Assembly: GCA_004194705.1 (NCBI GenBank) | Contig: SADC01001044.1 | Span: 77,001-141,000 of the forward strand | Origin: Ditylenchus dipsaci | Taxonomy: Eukaryota > Nematoda > Chromadorea > Rhabditida > Anguinidae | Length of the DNA stretch: 64,000 nucleotides | Direction: 5' to 3' | Shown: in pieces, positions 34,601 through 49,600 of the stretch | Numbering within the stretch: position 1 is the stretch's first letter | Layout of the letters: each line of letters begins with the position of its first letter | The notes under the pieces: model-generated | Seen by the model: the letters and a program-made list of their open reading frames with translations, nothing else | Databases searched by the model: none | Told to the model about the DNA's origin: nothing | Translations under genes and position numbers: made by a program

Positions 34601-37600
34601 TTTTATCGGTTTTAGCGTATAGTAATTACTTAGATAGATACTTAGAAGACGTCTAAACACTATTCATAGTTGACCAAATAAGAGGACGATTGCTTTCCTA
34701 CATAAAAAGTCTGACCGAGAATAAATTTTCGCTTATAGCTATCAAGGTGATTCCGCTAAAAAGGCTACCTTAAAATATTAAAATAAGAAAATGACAGAAA
34801 TTTAGCATAGATGTCTAATATTTACAATTTTGAGCGAAAATAGTCAAAATATGATTAAAATATGCCTCGAAAAGTACAAACAAGTGATAATTTGTGCGAA
34901 AAAAAATTCAAAAGGCGCGAATTTGAAATTTTGGTAAAAAATGAGGAACATTTTAGTTCTTAAAACAGATCAAAAATATGTCTGGGAAAAAAGTTACAGC
35001 CGTATCTAAGTTTGTAGTACCCGGTGTATGGGTCACATGTTTCAAAGGCCGATTTGGGCAGGAGTACAGTATATGTCATAGCCGAAAATCTTCACAAACC
35101 ATGTTTTCTCAACGTTTTAGCACTAAAAACGTACAGAAAACGCGTTTTTAAAGGACCATGTTCTTTGCGCGCAGCGACATGCGCGAAATTTGAATTGGCG
35201 GGGGTAACTTCTCTTTCGTATCAAACTGTACTCTTTGGAGTCTTCGGAGTGTTAAGAAAACACAAAAATACGTATGAACAAACTGTTCACAAAAACAGCA
35301 ATGAAAATTTTAATAAAAATTAGAACTAAAATTATTCAGAAAGAAATGGCAGAGTTTTTTTGGTTCACTCTGTATTTTCCTTACTACAAACAAGTAATAA
35401 AAACATGTTTGAGCTTGTCCTAACATGCGCTGGCCTACCCTTACATTAGCCTAGGCCTGATACTTTACCTAGGGGCCCTCCGAAGTACATGAGTACCAAC
35501 AAGGTTTCTTATTGACTTCTGAAAAATTACAGAAAACGTCTTTTAAACTCTCACAGGAAAACATGAAGTTATGAAGCAGAAAAGAAACCACATACCACAA
35601 TATTAGAAATCGCAGGAAAATATGATCAGATGTAGCTCAAATAGCAAAAACTGGACCAAATCATACAAAATTACGCAAAAACCCATGCGATGAAAAAACG
35701 GACGCGAAAAAATTGTGACCGCGGCCAAATAACGGCCGCGGCGAAATTGTGGTCGGGTGAGATTGTGTCCGTATATTTACATTTTAAGTAACAAAGCATA
35801 TTATCCGCATTCATTGGGAATGTAAACTTTAAAGCATTTAGCATCCGATACTTTTAAAACAAGAGCTAGATCAACGTATCGACACTAGCTTCAGAAATCT
35901 TATACCGAAATCTTGTCATGCTCCGATTAAATTTCGATTAATGTCCTTCTTCGAATTCCCGGCTCTCCGATCATCCTCTCTAATTTTAAACCCCACATCA
36001 AGAAAAAGTGGAACCTTTTCGAAGCAAGAAGCTAGTTGTTGAGATTCTCCTTGGCAAGCACCCTCCACAGAGCATTTCCTAGTGCGTTGGCGCTCCCCTT
36101 GACCACAATGAGCACTACAGATGGACCAGTCCTGCCAGGTTTCCCATTCTGGACATCTCACCTGAAGCAGCAAATATTAATAATTCATATTTAGATAATT
36201 TCCAGCAATAGCTATGAAAACTACTTCTTTGCAATCTTCCAGCTCTTTCAGTAATTTAAAATCGCAAGTGTCGGACAAACAAGTTCTGGTCCTTTTCCTT
36301 TTGGCAGGTGGTCCACAAGTTTCACTACATTCAGTCCAGATGGTCCATTCAGAATATAGTTGACAACGAGGAGGGATGGGTTCACATGGGCGTACCTCAG
36401 AAGACTTGCCTGCACACTCCTAAACAATATTAATCACTTATTTAGTAGATAGTCTCCTTTAATTGTTCTAGTTATTAGATTTGTAAAAGCACTAACAGAA
36501 TCAGGGGATCGACACTTGCGAAGTCTCTTCTGAACACCATGGTCTCCACAGGTGACTGAGCATTGAGACCAGGCAGCCCAAGAATCCCACTTAGATTGTT
36601 TGTTTCGCACATTAGTGGGCATAAGAGGAGGACAGTCCAAGGTTTGGGACACAACAGCTTGTTTGTTGCAGGAAAGAGACTGCAAATAAATTAATCAGTC
36701 AAAGCTTGGTCGATACAGTCGAAACTTCGATACATTGGCACTCCTCGAGTTCGACCCATAACTGGGTCCCATACATTTTTTTACCTCAATTTTCAAAGAG
36801 CCATGGACACGCATTCTGGATCGATTCAAATATTTTGTTTATTTTTTTTCAGATTTTTCAGCTTGGTTTCTAACAAAACAAGGAATTAATAATTAAATTT
36901 AGAATTTAATCCTAGAATTTAAATTTAGGTATAGTTTTGTTAGAAACCAAGTTGAAAAATCCGTACACAAGTACAATCACTCGAAAAATCTTTTGAATTG
37001 GCGGAGGACAACCGTTATCGGAGACAGCAATGGCCCTTTAAAGTCTTTTTCCAGATGTGGGCAAAGCCGTGACTAGAGTCAGTTCAGTTTGAAAAAATGC
37101 AAGGACCCAATTTTGCCGACCTTTTTTTAGAAATAACCACATTTTTGACATTATCGACTCGTGGTTCCTAATATAGTGTTAACCAATAATTTAAAAAGGG
37201 TGACGCTATATTGTATTTGGAAAAATGTGGTAATTGTCTGAAACTATAGTCAAAATCGGAAACTTGCCAGCAAACCGGCTGTTCGACTGTAGTATTGTTT
37301 ACTAGCTCGCGGCCAAATGCAAATAAAATGTGTAAAAAATTTCCTTACACAATAACTTGAACAAAAATCAAATAACAAATTAATTAATAATCAATCAAGA
37401 TTAACTGCAACATTTAAATTCTTTGAAAAAATGAAAAATTAAAAAAAAGCAAATAATTCACACCTAACCGTTTAGGTCTACAAAATAGTTATAACATTCA
37501 AAAAATATCATTTTGGAAACACGCCGAACTATCGCCCACCACGGCGTGTCAAACACGTCAAATAACCAAATCGGGCTTGGCGTTCTGTTTTAATGAAAAT

Positions 37601-40600
37601 TCAAAATAGTTTTTCATGTTTAAATACCATTGACAAAAATATGCTCAAAAGTATGACAAAAATATTCATAAAACTGGTTTTTTTAATTTTCTATGGATAC
37701 TTCTCGTCTAAAAAGTCTGTTTCAAATTCAATTTCCCTAATTTGAAGGGAGGACGTACTTTTATATACGCATTGTCTAGTTCATAGGTTCAAATCCGCTT
37801 GGGTGCATACCCTATTTTTTACCCCATTTTTTCATGTTTTATTTACAAGTTTGGTGTCAAAATGATCTTCAGTCTCTTGGCTGTCCAACAAGACCATCAG
37901 CACAGGGTTTAAGAATAATCATGACTGAGTTGCAAGCCAAAACCCACTTGAAATACCTGGAAATTTTTTTTTGCTAAATCGTCCACTTTCTCGATGAGAA
38001 CTGCACATTTGGAATAACTGTGATATGCATAAGAAAGCTGAGTGAACGTACTACGATCGTGCCAGACAGAAAATTTTTTTAACAGAGAATTATTCAGAAA
38101 TAACTTTTTTAAGTTAGCAACTTGACTCTGCCAAACCGATAAATTCGAGCTTTTAATTTTTTTAACTTTTTAACATTTATAACAGAGCTTCATTTCTGTT
38201 CAAATCGCAAGAGCAAACTTAGAGCTTTCCAATGGTATCAAAAGAAATCGAACACAGCTTACCTAAGCAAAGTTATAACCGAAAACATAAAATGCTAAAA
38301 AACAAAAAAATTTGAATTCAAAATGTTTTTTAAAACGAATTTGTCTCTATACGAAGATCTCGATTTGGTCTTTTGACGTGTTTGACATGCCGTGCCACAA
38401 ACATGCCTTTACAAATCTCAAATTCTTTATAAAACAAAAAATCAGAATTTTCAACACGCAAGACCTATTTTTACATGAAAAAATTGAAAGTTCAAAACTA
38501 TAAAAATAAAAAACATACAGTGCGCATCTACCCATTCAGGGCTACACAATTGTCAAAAAATTCAAAACTATCATTTATGGAACACGCCAAGCCACCGCCC
38601 ACAAAGATGCCTTTTAGAAATCTCAAAATTTTCGTAACACTGAAAATTGAAGTCTTTGACATGCGATCCCTCTTGTTTTATTTAATCAAAATCAAAAATT
38701 CAAATTAAAAAATTGCTGAACAGATTTTAATGTTAAAAAAAATTAAAAGAAACACATGTTGCAGACCTACCCATTTAGGGCTACAAAATAATCATGATAT
38801 TTTAAAAATATCATCAAAAGAACACGCGAAAACATCGCCTACAAAGATGCCTTTACAAATCTCAAAACTCTATGTAACACCACCCACTCACTCTCCAGGC
38901 ACCCTTACCTTTTCTCCAGGTGCTGCTATCCATTCTCAAGGGATAGCTCTCAAGGGATGCCTCCAAATTCCCCCTAAATGACCATCTCCACACTCATTGA
39001 CACATTCCATATTTAAAGTCGCCATTTTTCGCCGATCTTTTGTTAAACGAAAGCTGAGATTCAGCGCTACAAAATAGACATTCCGCCTTGGCCGTAAACC
39101 CCACTTAACTCCGAGATTTTGACTGTTAAGCTAAGTACTCAATGGGAGCCGCACCCCGCACTCCGCACTCCCGCGCAAATCTTCACTCCCGCGGTGCGGC
39201 GCCAGCGTGTACACAATAAGGCGACACATTTTTGGAGCCGCACTCCCGCGCTCTTTCATTCTGAATGAGGCGATTTTTTATTCCGAGTGCGGCGCATCAT
39301 CGTAGTTTCATTTTCTTATGCTCTTTTCGGCGCTCAAATTGAATTTTTCTCAAATTTGAAAACAACTTTTCCGCTTGTGGATCCTAACTGAAACTTTTTA
39401 AGACTAAGGCTTAATTTTTGGAAAATGGGAAATTTTTCAAAGTAACACAGAAAACCACCCTATCTCACCTAAAATCATGTGCTGAACACAGTTTGTTAAT
39501 ACAGTCGAACTCCGATATAAGGCCACTCCGATATAAGGCCACCTCGAGACCAATTTTTGGCCAGCAAAGAAAGAAATTAGTCAAAGTTCACCCCCGATAT
39601 AAAGCCACCCCGATATAAGGCCACCTTCGGCCGGTCCCCAGGGGTGGCCTTATATCGGAGTTCGACTGTACCAAAATAGTGATTTCACTAGCCACGACAC
39701 CTATAATAGGGTAGATACTTATTCCGAGGGAGCATCTGCCTAGAAATCCCGAAAATATCAGTTTTTATATGGGATTGCAAACCATGATTTTTCAATTTTG
39801 GTGACTCAAACTATGAAACCTAGGATAGGTACCCATGGTTCAGGTGGATGGATATCAAGCTGGATGGCCTAAAAATGAAATTTTAGTCAATTTTTTTACG
39901 TTTTTCATGCTCCAAAACCTGTTTTCTGGACTAATTCGGACATGCTGAAGATGGTTTGATAGTATTAAATGCTGTTTTGCAGGGTATTTTTTTAGTTTTG
40001 GGCAATAATTAATTTCGCTAAAATCAATTATTGCCTGAAACTCAAAAAATACTCGAGAAAACGGCATTTTACCTCTATCAAACTATCTTCAGCGTGCCCG
40101 AATCAGTCCAGAAAACAGGTTTTGGAACCCAAAAATGTGAAAAAAACAATTTTGATCCAAATGGACAACCACTTGGTTTTAATGGTCCAGACTCTAGAGA
40201 AGGTGCCAGGTGGTTACCCTGCTCACCCTGAGTATTACTGGTCTTTCACAGAATAGTTTATAATTGTTATTCAAGAAACAATAATGTCTGTTACCACGAG
40301 GATTTGAGCCTGCAACCTCAAAAAGCGATCCTGAGAATCCATGCACTAAACCAAGTGGTCGACCACTTGGATCAAAAAAAATTTTTTACGTTTTCGGGTT
40401 ACAAAACAATTTTTCTGCACTAATTCGATCATGCTGAAGATGGTTTGACAGTGGTAAAATTACGTTTTATCAAGAAATTTTTTGATTCATCACTAACGAT
40501 TGATTTTGATAAATCAAGAATTAGCAATAACTTAAAAATTTCTCGATAAAACGTGATTTTACCACTGTCAAACCATCTTCAGCATGCTCGAATCAGTGCA

Positions 40601-43600
40601 GAAAAATCATTTTTCGGCATATATCACGTGGGAAAAAATATCCGACTAAATTCTGAAAATGCAAAAAAATGCATTAAAAAATTGAGTGCGGCGGTGCGGA
40701 TTTGCACCCGCACTCGAACTCCTCACTTTCTCACTCCCGCGCCGAGGAGGCAAAACCTCATTGGGTACAGTCGAGTCCCGCACTGCGGTGGTGCCGCTCT
40801 TAGTGCGGGAGTGCGTAGGTGCGGATCCAGTGTGTACTCAATGAGCTCTGCATCCTCAGATCTGCACCCTCACCCCCTCATTGTGTAAGCACCTTTATAC
40901 AAAAAACGACAATTCCCTCACTGAAACCCAAAAATTGAAACCGAAAAAATTCTCAAAAACAAAATCCAAAACACCATTCGACGCCTGAGGTTCGAAGCTT
41001 CAATTAAAAAAAGACCAAAAAAGCAAACAAAAAGACTCCGAATAAATAAAAAACATCAATTGTCGCAAACAGACAAACAAAACATCTCTAATACTATATA
41101 GGAGATAACAAAAATGTGAAACCAACCAAACAAGTGCCACTAACACAATACTGCTCCACTCCACACGGCGATCCATTAGGAAACTGGCCTTTGTTGCGAA
41201 TTAGTTCAGAGTCTCGCACATGACACCATATTTTGCAGGGCTGGCTGGTGTCTGCAAAATTAAACAAATGCGCTAGTATACATCTACACCTCATTGCTCG
41301 ATTAAAAGTAAACTCACGGGCAAAGCTTTGACCACTCAACTGTCTGTCAGGACGGGATGGATCGTTGCGAATAGCTGCACATAAGCGGTCACCAAATTCT
41401 TGTCTGGTGAAGCCTTCACAAGTGGATTTAGCTTGACCGCACAGCAGGCCTCGAACATTCGAACCAAAGCAATTTGCACCACCATTGTTGGGTCTAAGCA
41501 CTAACTTTCAGAATAAATTAGAATAAATACATAGGCTCAAGGAATTTATTATCTAAAGCCCGGGCAATCAAATTAAAGCTAAAAAGACTCACGCTGGATT
41601 AGTGCATGTGCGTAGCTGGCTTTTGAGTGCAATACTTCCAGTGATTTGACAAGGTGTAATGGGGCATTGTTGTTTGTCCACCGATGACCACTCTGACCAC
41701 TCACCATTGACCACTGTTGGGGCTGGTGACAACATATTCCATTGCTCACATTTGCCTTCATGGCACCACTGAAACCTCAGATAATTCAGAAAATTAAAGA
41801 ACGTACAAAAAACAATACCTTAGTTCCACCACACCAACTACCCTCTAATGCTGGATGGGCTGTGGAGATGGTCGACTAAATCCAGGTGTTAGAATAACAA
41901 AGAGTAGTATTGGTATGAATATTGTTACCCCATTGTTGCCACACCAAAGTATTCGACAAATGTCCTAAAAACTAAATTAATTGTAAAATACGAGTAGCAA
42001 AAGGAAACCTCAAAGATCCGTCCATTAGGTATTTCTACTTGGTAGTCTCTGCCCCAAAAATAAGAGCATTGCTGAAATTTGAGATTTTGTAAATTTTTCG
42101 ATTTGAGCGACAAATGTTGTGTTTTTTTTAATAATTGACATTTTTTGGTAATACCTGATCAGCCGTAAATCTCTGACCAGGTAGTCTGCCGTCTTTGAGG
42201 TGGTCATGGCTGGCTATACTCTCCGCTGGATCCCTCAAACAATTGCCACGTCCACTTTCGCTAAAAAAAGACAGTTAAACCTAGGCTTGAACGGGATTTC
42301 TGGGATTCGGGATTCCCAGTAGATAAAAAAAGAAATTTCTACTGGCTTTGGAAAAAAATCCTACGCGAAGTTTGCTGAATTTCCAAAGAAAATCACCAAC
42401 ATTTTTTAGAAATTTCGAGACTTTTTTGGGAGATTTACCAAAAAGGGTTTTTTCGAAATTTATTGAGATTTTTAAAAATTTTGGGACTTTAGAATTAGGT
42501 TTTCAAATTCCCAAAACCATCCCGTTGGCAAGCCTAGTTACAACAGACAAAGTAGGCCGTATTAAATGTATGAGGGTATATAATTATACCCACGTTCATT
42601 TAATAAACCAGTGTGTTAAAAAAATAACCACCCACTCTAATTGCAGTAGAAAAGAGTTGAATTCTCTGACAGAGCAAGTACTCCTGAAACTGAAGTTATT
42701 ATTAGTGGTGAGCAAAACAAGCAAGCTGACCATGTAGTTTTGCCAGCTCCATTTACTGCAGACATTAGGCAACAACTCCGGCCACACTGGTTCTGCACAC
42801 CATCATGCACCATGCCCATACTAAAAACACGCATTTCTATTGCTTGATTAATAACTAGGAAAAGACTAACTTGTGACCCATCTCATGAGCCAGGACAAAA
42901 GATCTGCCCAAATGGAGGCCTCCACCAGACTGCAGGCAAACAAGTCATCGCACATCCGTCCCACTGGAGCCACTCCTGCAGCAAAGCAGATAAGTATGTA
43001 TAAGATATTTTTGCAATAATAGAACATGAAGCAGAATTTTTATTTAGGTACCAGCATCCAATTTTTAGCATGAATTTAATGACTGTTTAGAGAAAAACGC
43101 ATTTTCGGCCGTCCATGCCTATCGCCAAGTACTCGAAATTTTCGAGTTGAGTACTCGAACTTTTGGTAGGACTCTAATTGAAAAAGCAGCAAAACTGGGG
43201 TCGAACCTAAATAAAAGAAAAAATTTCATGCTAGCTACTACCCCGCTGTACCATCCATCAGAGGTGTGGTGCGCTTTCGTTTTTGCCAAATGTTTCCTAG
43301 CCGTGCGCAAAACCGATAAATTTATGGTTTTTTTTTTGGCAAATTTATTTTTTCTTGTGGCAAATGTTTATTTTTTGCAGCAAATTGGATTTTTGCTTTT
43401 TTGAGATGGTATTGAATTCATATGCTTTTTTATTCATTTTAATTAGAAAACTTGAGCGGATGAGAAGAATTTTGGAAAATAATAGATGAATACAGAGGCA
43501 TAGCCAGTTATTTAGCTAAAGCCCTGGCGAAAGCCTTCCTAGGGGGGATTTTACGGATGCAATCAACTCACCAACGGCAAAAATCGCCAATGAAAAACTT

Positions 43601-46600
43601 GCCGACGAAAAACTCGCCAACGAAAAATTCGAAGAAAAATCCGCTCCCAAGAGGGCCACTTAATAAAATTGTTCGTTGGCGAGTCTTTTTAGCGTCGGCG
43701 AGTTTTTCATTGGCGATTTTTGCCGTTGGCAAGATTTGATGTTGGCGAAACTTTTAGTGTTGGCAAGTTTTGGCGTTAGCGATTATTTTGCGTTGATGAG
43801 TCATGGCGTGGTCTTACCTACACTCCCAGCTTTACCTACACCGCCGTCGGCTTTTACACTGTTTTTAATCTACAATTTTTCCTGATAAAACTTTGAGGCG
43901 CTGGAGGGTTTAAGCCCGGTTAGCCCCACCCTGGATACGTCCATGGATACGTGTCGGTAAATACTTATGCTAGAAACAGTTTACCTGCAACGCTGGCTGT
44001 GGTGTGGTATATGTCATACCTGGAAAATATTTTAGGCAAAAATTAAAATAATGTAAAACAATCAGATGGTCGCCACTTACCCAGTCAGAAGCACACCTGT
44101 GTAATAACATAGTCTTATTTATTTCAGAACATTTTGCGAAATTAGTCTCACCATGGTCCCAATGGTTAGGATCAGTCAAGTCACTTCCAGGATTTATTCT
44201 GGCCTGATGACGACAAAAGAGTCAAGCAGTGTTTGTGCTTGTCCATTTTTGTGTAGTTCAGTGGCTAGTACGCTCTAGACAATAAAACATTGAAAGTGGG
44301 TAGTCAAAAAAATAAAAATTTGTGTGCAAACGTTTTGACAGATTCTTTTACGCTACTGCTGTTGAATCAACCCGACGAAAAACAAAAAAGGGGTATAGAC
44401 GTTTCTCGAAAATGAAACTTTTTTCATTTTCGAGAAACGTTTCTCGAATTTGAAACTCAAAAGAGTAAAATATCTCTAGGTGTATACCTTATTTAGACAT
44501 ATCAAGGGTATTTGGCTAAATGTGATGGCCAAAGTCCAGCATATTCCACATTGCGGGGTTAGGGGTTAACACATGTATGTACGCTTATCCCTTGCAATGT
44601 GGAGTGTGCTGGTCTTTGGCCGCGAAGCGGCCAAATACCCTTGGTATGTCTAAATAAGTATCTTTACAGGTATACATATATACCCCTAGAGATATTTTAC
44701 TCTTTTGAGTTTCAAATTCGAGAAACGTTTCTCGAAAATGAAAAGTTTCATTTTCGAGAAACGTCTATGCACCCAAAAAAGTTCCCCCTTGTTGCGTTTT
44801 TTAACTCTTTTTTTGAAATTTAGGATGGAAATAGAAGAAACTGACAGGCTGTGTTTTCCACATCTCAAAGTGCACAATGACAATGTCCAGGTTTGGCGAC
44901 AGTGTGGGCTGAAAATATAGCAAGTTATTGTGCAAACACATCCATACGGCGCCCGGACATTGTCTATTTTAAAAATAATTTGTCTCTCGACAAATTATTA
45001 TTTTTTAATGTCGCGCGACAAAATATTTTTTTAAAAGAAAACGTCGGGCGACATTGCCCCTTTTTTATTTTTTTTGTCGGGCGACATTGTCCTTTGTTTT
45101 CACTGGCCATTTTTCAATGTATGTGTGTACCTATCGCTTATTTCTTATTCATCCATCTTTATACATGCATACTTTCATAGTATTCTGAATCTTTGGTTCT
45201 TTTATAAATAAAACAGGGACAATGTCGCCCGGCAAAAACATAAAAAGAGACAATTTAGCCCGAAAAATTCCATTTAAAATGGACATTGTCGCGTGACATT
45301 TTCCAGGCGACATTGTCCATTATTTGGGACAATGTCGCGCGACAAATTCTTTTTAAAATGGACAATGTCCGGGCCCCATCCATACGACACAATGCGACCT
45401 GTTGGTAGAGCACATGTACATTGTTAATCAAAGCCAGAGAGAAATCGGTCAAATGCTGTTCAGGATCTACAGTGAACTCGCGCTTGAAATGCTCCTGCAA
45501 GAATATCTTGATATTTCCAACTCTAATTTTGAGGCATACATATAGTTGAGAGTCAAGGAAAAGCCCGATTTCAAGAGTGATTGGATCCAACTGTGGAAAG
45601 ATAAATAGTGAGTCGAGTTTAGCTTCAGATGGGAGGGTGTAGTTCAGGGCAAACACACTTTCTAAAAATCCAATAAAGAAATTCGGCGCTAGTAGCGAAT
45701 AACTACCCCCCCCCCTTAATCTGACCTTTCAAAAACCGCTGCAACTACCTTTTGGAACAACAAGTTTAGGCTTAGCTCTTAGGCTCGGGGTAGGCCGGCG
45801 TACGGAAGTTGTGACTAATAAATAGTTTACACCCTTTTTCTGGAGTCTGGGACATATATTTGGGTACTCTTTACTTAAGTTTTAAAAGGAAAGATTGAGG
45901 GGGGGGGCTATTCACCACTAGGGTCAGAAGTTCTTCTTAATTTAAAACAAGCAATGTGACAAACACAAACATATGAATGATGAACAGCAGTGAGCAAACT
46001 ATAAAAGCTATACAGTCGCCTTTCAGTTTATAACCTACATATAGAAGTTCGACTTTTACGGAGTTCGGCAATTTTCAGGAACACTTCATAGCCTTTTTTG
46101 TCAAATATAATCGGTCAGCCTAGTCCATAAATTTTCAAGGATTTTGATTTTACGTTTCAGAGCTTTTGCTAGTGAAATTTCCAGCTTTAGATATTTGTAA
46201 AGGAGCAATTTCGGTATTCTCACCCCAGTCAACTCACCCCATCAAAAGACAAATTTTTTTAAATTTTTCGTAAAAATTTTTTTGACCCCACTCGGATATA
46301 CCTGCCCCCCCCAAATCAACTTTTTTTAAAAGTTTTTTCCAAACACCCTATATCAACCTAAAATGGCCTCAGGAGTTTGAAAAAGGCATTATTTTTCAGT
46401 TCTGGTCTATAAAAAATTGAGTTTTGGTCATTTTTAATTTCCGACTTTTTACCTATTTTACCATGTTTTTCAACATGGGACTTGGCAAAAAGAGTCTCTA
46501 AATGCATTTTTGGTCAAGAGTCTTGCTCGGAATTATGTCTAAGGTAAGTGAGTGCGCGCATCTCTAACCTAACAAGCCCCCTGCGCCCCGAAGGGGCGCA

Positions 46601-49600
46601 GGGGGCTTGGTTGCTTGGGGTTGAGATGCGCACACCCACATACCTTAGACGCAAATCACTCGAAAGTGACTCTGGATGCATAAAAATGTATGCATACCAG
46701 AGTTTCTTTATGCGGTAGGTCCCAGTATTCAAAACTAAGTTCAATATCTTCCTTTTTGTTGAAAATTGGCCCCCTTTCGATCCATTTATACCCAAATAAA
46801 GACCCACACTTTTAAAAAAAGTTGATTTGGGGGGAGGGGGGGTTTATATCCAAGTAGCGCCGAAAATACGGTATTTGCAAAAATATGCCCCTCAAACTTT
46901 TGTATGATAATAAAAGATCGGATCAAAATGTACGCCCCCCCCTTTAAAATCAAAAATACATGTCATTTTTAGGAGAACTAGTTTTGGCGGAAAGTCACAA
47001 AAGTTGGTAAAAAGAGTGTTGGGTCTACCAGCGGAGTGTCGATTGATCTCATATCGATAGTCGATTATTTTTGACGTTCAAAATTTAGAACTTTGTTTAG
47101 AAGACCCTTGGGCGTAGGGGCGTTTGGCCCTTTTTTCCATTTGTGGAAAAAAAGGGCCAAACGACTTACGTAAGTCGTTTGGCCCCTTTTTTCCACTTTT
47201 TTAAATACGCGCCTTTTTTAGTTTTATTGTTTTTTGCAGTTTGTTGTTCTTTTATTATTATTTTCTTGAATAACCGTCATAAAATAATTTTTATAAGACT
47301 ATTAAGCCTTAGGGTGGATAGGGACAAAACCTGGTACCTCCTCTGAATGGGTATCCATCTCTAAAATCCGAAATTTTGGGTTTAGCTGAAACTAACTGAA
47401 AGTTATTCTACCCTTCCATAATAGTGTCCCAAACACGGTTGGATAATGCTAAACAGCAATTTGACTTGCAGGAGCCCCAGTTCTGCATTAATCACGTATC
47501 CCGAAGGGTAACCAGGTGGTGCTCAGGTTGTTCTACCTAGGTAACGGTACTCTGGTGGAAATGCCTCGGTAGTAGTAGCCAGGCAGTTGATTATAGAAAC
47601 ATCTTAGAAAACATCCAGATTATAGAAAAACATCTTAAGTGATAAGAATTTCACAAGAAAAAAGATTAATTTGAAAATCTTTGCAGAGGAATTTAGCGGC
47701 CAGAGGGTGAATTCACCGTAGGGAAATTTACCAGAAGGAGTATACACCGCGGGAAAATTTACCTGGAGTCAAGACTATGAAAGCACAAAAATAATAAAAA
47801 TAAATAAAAGGCGCGAATTTGAAAAAGTGGAAAAAAAGGGCCAAACGACTTACGTAAGTCGTTTGGCCCTTTTTTTCCACAAATGGAAAAAAGGGGCCTA
47901 AAGGCTACGACCCGACCCTTGCGCATCAATATTTATTTTTACAAATTAAACGAACTAGAAATTTTTTTTGTGCGAAAATTTTGTTCTTCTGAAAGTGCAG
48001 CAAAGCAACAAGCCAAAGCAAAAGCGTACCTAAACGAGTAGCAGCAGGAGCAAAAGCCTTGGAATCATATTCAAAATGTAGATCCCCATCCATAGACTTA
48101 CTAATATCGCAAAACTCTTCGTCTTCATCCGACCCTTTGGCACTGGACAGGAACACAGACGAGGGGTCAATAGAGGGCGAAGAAACTTGCTTTTCTGCCT
48201 CTAAAAAGTGTTCCAGAGGGTTTATTAGGGCAGCTTCTCTTTTGTAAACCAGATGTTTAGGTGTCTGAAAAAATATACAATTGTATTGGGCTGCTTGATA
48301 AATTTGAATATTTTAAAGTTTTTTGCAAAAAAAATTAATATTTATATTTGAGCCATACATCTTTCGGTCGGTTTACTGATAAAAAATTAATAAAATCGGA
48401 CTTTTTGCCTTGGTTGTCCTGTTTTTGAATCTATTTAAATATTTTTATTCACCCGTACATCACATTATGGTCCATAAAGTGATAAAATGAAACATTTTAT
48501 TTTGGAGCAAATTTAAAAATTAAGATTTTTTGACCACAAGGAGGCGATCTAAACTATTCGAACTATTTTGACTATTTGAATTTTTTTATAGTCGATTAAA
48601 CGAAAAATGGTACTTGCTCGGCTGGGGGGGGGGGTCTCATATTGGTCAACTCAAAGCAGAGGGATTGGTTGGTTAGAGATGCGCGCACTTACTTACCTTA
48701 CCTTACTCCTTGTTGACAAGAGGATGACGTTAAGTCTTAATTCTTAATATGTTTTTGCGGGTCTTTAAATTTGTGGTATTTTCTAATTTTTCGGATCAGC
48801 CTGATGAATGAAATATCTAGTTAAAAAAGTGTCGGACCCTCGGAGGGAAAAAACTTGAGGGGTATTCTTAAATCGAGTTTCAACCATAGATGTTATGCAT
48901 GAACAACTCAATACTTATTTTTTTCACGTTGTTAATAAAACTAAATCTTCCACCTGCTCGTTTTCCCGCAGAAATCTATGAGGTATAGTTTGTAGCATGA
49001 GGAAGTGGTCGTCATTGACAATGACTCCCATCAACTTGCTGCAGTCCGAAATGGCAGCTTTTTCATTGTTGTGGGAAATGACCTGTCCATGGAAGTGGCA
49101 ATCGGTGTTGATATGGCTGGGAAAACCTTTAGAGATGGTACTTGAATTGCCATCTCGCACCACTGAAGTCTGTAAAACATTTGTGAAAATTATTCTAGGG
49201 TTTTCATTTTAGCTAAAAAATATTTATACCATGTGAGGACTAATGATCTTGTCGTTGCGCTAAAATTTATATTCAAACCAGTTAAAATTATGATAAATTA
49301 ACCTGGAGCTGGACCACATATGTAGAATTCCAGGCTTTGAAACGTATGGTTCGCACAGTGCCGTCTGGCAGCCTTTCTCTTTGTGCATCCACGAGATCAT
49401 ATTTTGGCACATGTTCAACTTTTTGCACTCCTATCAGTCAAACAATAAAGTTCAAATCAAAAAACTCTTGAGATTAGAGTAAATTGCACCACACAAATTT
49501 TTTAATTTTTTTTCAGTAGATTGTAGGGGGGTCACAATAGTCACAAACGTCTTTAAGGTGACATGATTAGGAAAAATTGGGTCGTTTATCTGATCTGGCA

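Noticed and set aside
42348..42737. 129-codon plus-strand frame between ADAMTS exons
   Set aside because: It overlaps ADAMTS exons 11-12 on the other strand and has no known motif.
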